DNA from: Acanthochromis polyacanthus
Lineage: Eukaryota > Chordata > Actinopteri > Pomacentridae
DNA: 64,000 bases
Assembly: GCF_021347895.1 (NCBI RefSeq)
Contig: NC_067118.1
Location: 42,093,255 to 42,157,254, forward strand
Direction: 5' to 3'
Shown here one piece after another: positions 26,001-35,000 of the stretch (positions within the stretch are counted from its first letter, which is position 1; every line of letters starts with the position of its first letter). The position numbers were made by a program, and so were the translations under genes. The notes beneath the pieces were generated by a model. It made no database searches and had not been told where the DNA came from. It saw nothing but the letters and a program-made list of their open reading frames with translations.

Positions 26001-29000
26001 GGAAGCAGAACTTTTTGATATCTAAGGGTGAATGAAAAAGACCAAAAGTGCGACCACAGAGGAAAAGCATGAAGGGCAGGGTTTGAGAAACTAACCTGCA
26101 CACTGGAACGCATAGAGAGGGGGAACTAATCTGGTGTGTTAGCATTTAGGCCATGTCACATAAGAGACTTAACTGCAGGAAAGCAAAGAGCAAGTACTTA
26201 GCTGTACCGTAACGCTTAAGTGGATGAAAAGAAAGCTTTTGCTATTCGTAAATTTGATTTTGAACTGTGGTGAAGCAACAGCTTTTTGGATGAAGTATGA
26301 CTGATTGCCATGATGCACTGCCTCCAGGAAAACAAGTTTTTAAAGGAGAAGATTTGCCATAAAAGTCTTGTTTGTTTAGATCATCTTTGTAATGGGCATA
26401 TTTGGTAAAAACCTTTCACATTTGGTTTATATTGAATACTTCAGGTTGCATTTTATGTTGAGACAGTTTCAGTGATTCTCTTTTATGCCACTTTCAGACA
26501 GCAGGCTCGCTTGGTTGCAGGTCAGCAACTTTGATGAAACACCTCTCAGTAGCCACATTTAAATATAAATGTCAAACAAACAGCAGAAAACATTAGGCTG
26601 GTGTCGATTAAGTGGGTGAAGTGAATGCCTGAGGCCACATCAAACACGGCTGTAGTAAACAGAGAAAGAAACGTAGACGTCGTGCTGCAAAAACAGCATC
26701 AGTTGTTTGAGAATCACAAAAAAAAAAAAAAAACTCAAAGACAAAACAAACAAAATCAAAAGTGTTGGCTATCTACGACAGAAAAATGGAAAGAAAGTCA
26801 TCAGAAATTGTTTTCAATTGGGCAAGTTGTAATTATTCTTTTGGCTCAACTGTTATTGACCAGATCTGATGCTGTCCAGAGTCTGAAAATGCAGAAACAG
26901 CTGATCAATCATGTGAGCATTTTTCAAAAAGTGAAAGACAACCTCAAGAAAGCATTTTTCAATTTTACAGTTTCCTTTACCCTTTTGCAATGCAATACAT
27001 TTAAAATGCACATAAAAATACGTTATGGAAACATGGCTACTGTAAACTGACTCCAGTCTGCTGTGAAGCTCCATGACTTGTAAATTACTCTGAATTATAT
27101 CTAATATTGCACGGCCTCTCTCTCTCCCTTGCATGCACCATTTCTCTCCTCCTCTCCCCTGCTATTTGTTCAGCCAGTCGGTTAAATGACATTTAAATGT
27201 CAGCCTCGTTGACCTTCCCAGTTGATCACAACACCAAGTGACCAGAGCTGTGAACTGTATGGCTATGGGATGAAGGAGGCTCCACTGGCACAGGCTGACT
27301 GATACATACATACTGTAGTGTCTGAAAGTTGTGTCAGAGAGGCTTCACAGTTAAACTCCAAAGACTACATGGTTGGATATTTGCTAGAAAGAACAGAGAC
27401 AATATCTACTAAAGCTTAACTATTCAGTCTCAATTCCCTGTGAAAGGGAAAATTGTATCTTATATAATGGTATCAATCATTAAAGGCAAAGAAACTTCAG
27501 TGACTTTCTAGAGTTTGAGGCTACTTCGTGGTTCACCAATGGTCCTTGTTTGTCCGTCTGTGAGCGCATGGTTTCGTGCCTTTTAGTGCATCTCACAAAG
27601 TTTATCAAGGATGGAAAATGTAATTCAATAGTTGGATTAGGGCTGGGCGATAAATCAAATTAATTCGATTAATTCGCCTTTTTTAAACTGGACGATTTAA
27701 AAATTTGCCAAATCGTAAAATCAAGGCGAGCTTAAATATATAACAATACAGATTCTTCTTCTGCCTTTCACGACTTGTGCACTGGCGTTTGCTTCCGCCT
27801 CTCATCTCCTTCCGCCAAAACACTCACACCCCCGTCATGGTGGACAGAACAGCAGACGAAGAGTTGGTCGCGAGAAAAGGGCCTCATGTTACATCGATTA
27901 TGTGGAAGTGGTTCGGCTTTGACCAGACTGACACAGAGCAAACTACAGTCATGTGCAAGGTTTGCAAAAGTCCTGTGAAAACGAAGAGTAGCAGCACAAC
28001 TAACCTCTTTCAGCACCTCCAGCAGAGGCATCCTAAAGAATGGGAGGAGTGCTGGCAGCTACGGGAGTGCAGCATGCCTAGCACTAGCCATAGCTAACAG
28101 ACCGCAAAGAAACAACAAAAATCCATTAAAATCGTAATCGTCCAAGATGACTTAAAAAAAATAAAAAAAATCGAGATTTTATTATTTGGCCATATCGCCC
28201 AGCCCTAAGTTGGATATTACAAATTAAAGCAGCTATAACATAATGAAACATCAAATGAAGGGTTTATAATTGCTCCATGCTGTTTATTCCATAGTTTTGT
28301 TATTCTGTATTTTGAGTGTATTTGATCAGTTTCCATAAGTGAATTTGTGTTTCTTTATTATTTAATTTCTACATTGCTGTTATAAATAAAGATGGTTGAC
28401 ATGTTTGTGATCTTAGGATTTAATTCCAACACAATCCTCTATTACTATTATTCTATTGCTAAACATTTATTGATTATCTGTGTAGCAGTAGCGCCAATAT
28501 ATATAGATGTTTTTCCAAACTTAAACGACCACACTGATGCACGCAACAATGAAAGAGTCTCAGTCAAACACGGAGCTCCGGAAGAACTGCTATTCTCATA
28601 GCTTCTATTCCGTGACATCAAGATTACCTTCAAATAACCCTCTTAACACCACCCACTGTCATGCTATCTGTGGCTTACAGGAGCCATAAGGAGGTTACAG
28701 TGAATCTTCATCAACTCACAGCTCAAAAGGGAGGGCAGTCAGCTGGTAGACCTGAAGCTATATTTATACATTTGTGGTTCTCTACGGTATTTGTGTCAGA
28801 TTTGGAGAATGTAGACAGTAAAGTAAATGACGTTAATGCTACCATTGTCAGAGAGCACAGTGAAAATGATGGGCAAAAAGATTATTTGGTACAACGTACG
28901 ACAGATATTTGTATTTACTGGCTCAAAAGTCATCAAATCCCAACAAATTAAGAATATTAGCAAAATATACCAATTTTATAAAGGCTGAAAGTGATTAATT

Positions 29001-32000
29001 GATACCGTAATGACTGGTTTTAACAGATTGTCTCTTAAACATATAAAAGTCCATGTATTACACATCTCTTAGGTCATTTTATTGGTGTGGAAGACTACTG
29101 GTCACAGTGGATTCCACTAATGGTTTGTTTAGGCTTGGAACAGACCTCAATCAGGACTATAATGGCATCTTAAAGACTTAACCAGACTCACTGCCAGATT
29201 CGAGACTCGCCAGCACAGAGCACACATAGCGTATAACTGTCAACAAGCTTTTCCTCTAACATGTTTAGACGCACTAACGTCACACAAATAATTGCTGCTA
29301 CCAATGTGCAAACCAGAGCATGATGAGAGCCTTCAGTATCAGAACAAGTTAGAGAATAGATTACAATAGAATATATATATACAATATATACCCACAGGTC
29401 CTGACTAGGGATGTCCGATATTGGCTTTTTGCCGATAACTGATCTGCCGATGTCATCCAACTCTCAATTTCCGATTCAGATATCTACCGATACCAATATC
29501 TGTGGGTTATTTAACTAATGTTAGGTAACATCACATATCTTCTTTCATGAAATTACCACATCAGGCCTCATTTTATTGTGATGTCCCACTGGATGCATTC
29601 TCAGATGAAACAAGGCTTTCAGATGGAAACTGTTTATGCAAAATGAGAAAACTACTTCAACTTAAGATATGGAAAAAATGCCGTATTTATACCGTTTTTT
29701 AATTGTCTCAAACAACAGTTCACACTCTCACTCCTTCCCTTTATGAGGCCTTAAATATAGGTGAAATCCAGGCATTTTTAATCGGTTTTCATGATCGGCA
29801 AAAATAACTGATAACGATATTGACCAATACTACATTTTTATGCTAATATCGGGCCAATAATGTCGGTGGGCTGATAATATCGGACATTCCTCATCCAGAC
29901 AAAGTTTTGCTCTGGTTGACCACAGCAATCAAAAAATAGACACTGAAGTTGAAAAGTAGAATAAAGCGCATATCTGCAATACAAAAGCAAAGGAAGCCAA
30001 GTCTGACATGAGGACAGATTTCACAAAGATGGAAAAGAACTAGACTTTGTCATGACAACAGACACAAATCGGTCACCTGTTTACTGAAGTCATATACATG
30101 CCCCATTCTCTTCAGTCAAAGTAAGGTTCCCTTCAATGACAAAAGCACTTTTAGCAAAACACTATGTAAAAATATATAAAATGTGGACTCACTGCACTAG
30201 AATGTCTGTAATTCTTAGGGTTGCATTTGCTACGTTACTATGAAGCGGTGGACATCTCTTTATTAACATTACCCACAGAAAACCTCAAATCAATGGAACT
30301 CTATGTGATGTTGAATGGTCTGAATGGTCTGTTTGCAGATGAAGGGGGGAGTGGGTGATAAAGGCAGATTTTGGCCAGAGCACTTGACACTTGAATGTCC
30401 ACAACTTCACCATTTATCGACTAAATTGCTTCACACAGCAGCAGGTACAGCAGACAATCTGGCATTTGGTGCTTTGGATGAATGTGTCCAACAACCCTAA
30501 ATATCCATCAACTTCACCAAGCCCTTCAGGAAGAGTGGGACAACGTTCCACAAGCAGCAGGAAAAGAGCTATTCCCAAAATATGAACATCTGTCGAAGCA
30601 CCAATGCATCACAGGTGCCCTAACTTTGCCTTGTTCTAGTCTTAACACAATCTACACTCCTGTCCCTGTAAATCATAATTTCAGTAAATCCATCCGCTGA
30701 TTGTTAAGTCTTTTCTTCTCGATCTGAAATTCCCAGGGGAATCATAAAAAATTAACACTGCAGATAATCTTACCTGGATTCAAACTTGCTCAAGGCAAGT
30801 GAAATCCTCCAGTAAAAGGAATGCAAAAGGGTAATGCATCTGGACATGGTTGCCCTCCTTCCCTCCTCCTGCTCCACCTCCAGTTACAGCCTGAAAGAGA
30901 AAGAAAAGCTCCGGTTACAGCCGTGCACACTCAGAGAACATCCTATAGAACCCCGTCTGGTCCTTTGAAAAGCCTTTATTTTATTCTAGACAAAACAGGA
31001 GATGAGTACATACTGGGAGATGTTTGCTTTTGTTAGTTTATGCACCAGTCTGCACAATGCAGCGTGTATAATGTTTGCAATCTTCAGCCTTCCATGAAGC
31101 ACGTTTGTGTAAAAATGAACAGATGAGAATACGTATGATGAAAGAGCCTTTTTGTCCATGCAGGTGGTTGCATGACATTTTCAGCATGCAGGGAGCATTT
31201 TTGTGACAATACAGACATGACATCGCATCCGATTGGTCTCGACAATACACAAAGAAAGCGGGATTATTGAATTATCATGATGGCTTTTCAGTGTAAAACC
31301 CTGAAAATGCCAAAATAAAAAACTAAAACAAAACATCAGCCACTTCTTCCATCTGTGCTTGAATATTCTCCAGAAAAAAGTGCCTTCCAGATTGATTTTG
31401 ATTTGCCATCGCACCTGACAGAAGAAGCCGCTTTTTAATTCTTTGCAGCCTCCAAATATAAACAAACAACATTTATCGGAGGGTGAATTCATGCAGAGCA
31501 GGTTATCAGGTCTATTTCTACAGTTAAAACTCTTTACTGACAGTCTGGGCTCCTATCTTTGTTTCCCTTCGGACCTTTTTCTGCCCTGACAGGCCGAGGA
31601 GGAGGCAGCTCGCCTGGCATCGATGCCGGCCTGGAGGAGAGACATGATGAAGAAGAAAATGGATGAAGAGAGGTGAGTAGCGATGCGGTGTCGATCATCG
31701 TCTTATCTTCTGCCTCGTTTAACATCCTGGGTGTTTGCATTTGTTTATATCGGCACATGACCGTGTACTTCTGTTTAAGTGTCTGTTAAAGAAGACTCCT
31801 TTGCAAGTTTGAACATAAGGGTTTCCTGCTGGAACTCGTCATATTTTTTTTTCTTACTGCTAAGCATAAATTCTAGACGGCTTCATGAGTGTTTCGTACC
31901 AGTTAGGATTCTCTCACTGAATTTTAGTCCACACTAACAGCATGTAGTTGATTATTTTTGCTGCTTTATCTGAACATTAAAGCTTCACATGATACGGAAG

Positions 32001-35000
32001 CATAGAAATTATACCTGGAATAATGACACTAGGACTCTTACATCATGCTACGGTGTCTTTTTTGTGAACTTCTTACAGCAAGTATCCAGATACATTTTGG
32101 TATTAAAACAGTATTAGGTTAGCCTAGCCGCGCTAGACAACCCACAGCAACGAATTTAATTCTGCCAGGGTGGGTCTAGTTACCCTCCATAAGGCTCGAG
32201 GCTGGATTCTCCTAAAACTGGCCGGACCAATCACCATGAAGTGTAGAGTCAGAAGGCGGGCGTAACGAAGTGACGACAGAGGCGCAACGATTCTGACAGA
32301 AACAACCGGAAACAACGAGCTGAGCCGTGCTAGACAACACACGGCAACAAATTTAATTCTCTCCCAGGGTCGACAACAAAAACGACAGCAGTCTTTGAGC
32401 TCCATTAGCACCGACTCTGAATAATGTTTCTGTTAACATGTCTGTAATATACTTGAGCTTCACCCATTGACTGTATAAATAAGGCTTCACCGAACTCCCG
32501 CATCCTCTGATTTCCGGCGCTCTAGGAGCCTATTCGTTGTGCTGATTGGTTGTATACCTACCCAGTTGCTGCAGAGTGATTTGATAGACAACCTTTTAGC
32601 CCGCCTCCATCCCTGTCGAGCGTGTCTAGACCCTTGTGTCTTCAGAGCATGGGTCTAGCACGGCTAGGCTAGTATTAGGTTGCACCATTATGCAACCAAA
32701 ATGTCCCATTTATCCCTCACAGAATGCATCCATGGACTTCTAAGAAAGTATCCAGTTGTTTTAGCATTTAAGAATTTGCCACCATGAGGCTCTCCTGTGC
32801 AGCTCTAATGCACTGATCTGTTTTGTTTGCAGTGTTTTTATGCATTGCCTGCAAGCCTGCTGGAATAATTGATGCAGTTTTGTTGAAACCTCTTATCAGT
32901 GACTTAAAAAATGCATGATTTGCCAAATTAATTCACTGCAAAGCCCAGAATGTTATTCCAGTTCCCAGAACGAGCTCTACCTGCACTGTGATATTGATTA
33001 ATTCAACATGAATCTTTGCTTGATTTACAGTTTCCTGAGCCACAGACTTGCTTAGACAGACTGTGAACAGAATGTTTTCCTGCAGCTGTGTTCACTTGTA
33101 TTTATGTTGGAGCTGGATGTTAGACCTAATTGAAACAGCAACGTGTGGTTTTGGTCTTCAGTAATGGCTGACCTACCTCTGGAAAACCTAACCTCTTCCT
33201 TTCACTGAGAGAAAAGCCGACAGTTTGGTTTATATTTCAATTCTATGCAGCTGTACTTACACATCCTTATGGCGATGTATTTCTGAGCTATCTCGATTTA
33301 AGGTTTAATTGTGTCCAAATTGCTTTAACTTGTGGAATAACTGTTTTGGCAGTTTGAGATTTTTACACCTTTTCTTCTTGTTTACAATCTCCTGATGTGA
33401 CAGGGAACAAAAAAGGTAAGAATATTTTATTTGTCCTGCATTTACACGCTACAAAATGTCAAAAATAACAAACCCTCAGTCTGTCATATTAAGCTTTAGA
33501 CATTATATTCACCGTCATTATGAAACCAAGTCTTCCATCTAGTGGTGAAAAACGGTCACAACATCCCACTGACTTGCAGTAAAATCCCTCTTCAGGCATT
33601 GATTAAACCCCTAACAACTTACCTCAGTGTGCCACAGTTACAGATTTGAACATATTTCCATGAAAATGATCCTGCTTTAAAATGCTGTAGATGTAAATGC
33701 TCAGCCTCTGCTATGATTTCACTCATGATGTGTCTACTAAAACATCACATGGACAAGTTAACAAGGTAAAATAAAACAAACTAATCATCACTAGAGGTGG
33801 TCTTTTTGAAAATCAATTCTGAATATCACATCAGCTTTGAGTGAGTCAAATCATTTCTGATAGTGATAACATACCTTTATTTCATTCTAAAAGAGTGAAT
33901 TTGCAGCAGATATTTTGGTTTGCCATTGCAGGAAAATCAAGTGTAACTAAGAGAGAATAACTGCATTACATCTAGAGAGTACTGCAGATGCTTGGTCACT
34001 GCTATGGGACCAGAGATGGAACTAGAGTCGTAGTTAAATTTGTCCCACCAGCTACAAGTCACAATTTCTGCTCTGAAAAACATCAGTAGGAAAGATCAAT
34101 GATGAAACGGACTATAGGGCCTAAAATATGTGCACACACCAGCACAAAAATACTCAAAAAAGATGTGCTTTTTACACCATTTATACAAGGTCCTGCAGTT
34201 ACCTTTGAGATCAATTTTAATGCTGCTGCAAGCAATGTTTTAGTCAAATGTGTGTTTTGAACATTGACCACAACGCCGGAAACACACATTTGACTAAAAT
34301 ATTGCTTGCTTGAATTTGTCTGGGCTGCATCGAGCGTCAGCCTCAGCCCCATCAGCCATCTTTGGACTAATCTGGAATGCTAACTACACCCCCTGTCAAA
34401 AGTTTTAGGACACTTTCTCATTCAAATAAACCTGTCCTACAACTTTTGACAGGGGGTGTATCTACCAAATTTGGTACACATATGCAGCACATCAGACTGA
34501 ACAAAAAAGTCAGTGACAGCCACATTCCAAACCCAACAGGAAGTGAGCTATTTTGTGTTCAATGTCAGATTTTGCCCATTTTTCATTTTTTTCTAGAGCA
34601 AACTCCTCCTAGGGGGAAACTCCAATTCACCTCAAATTGGGCCAGTACATACAGGAGGCCTTAATGATCCAAAGTTATTAAAATCTTTTTCCAAAGTCAA
34701 AGGGCGTGTCCGTGGCGGCCTCTGGAATTTTGATCCTTCGCCATGAAATTTCAAATGCCCTGAACATGCTCCAATCTGCCTGAAACTTTACATGTATGAT
34801 CAGAGTCCTGCCCTGATCACATCCACATGATGAAATACACCCCCTGTCAAAAGTTGTAGGACAGGTTCTACTCTATATGAATGAGACAGCGTCCTAGAAC
34901 TTTTGACAGGGGGTGTATAAGCCAGTGGAACAACCGTAGGCTACCTGACCTTCAATCGTAGAAAGTCTAAAACCAGAAACCCTGAGGCTGCTAAAGCATA

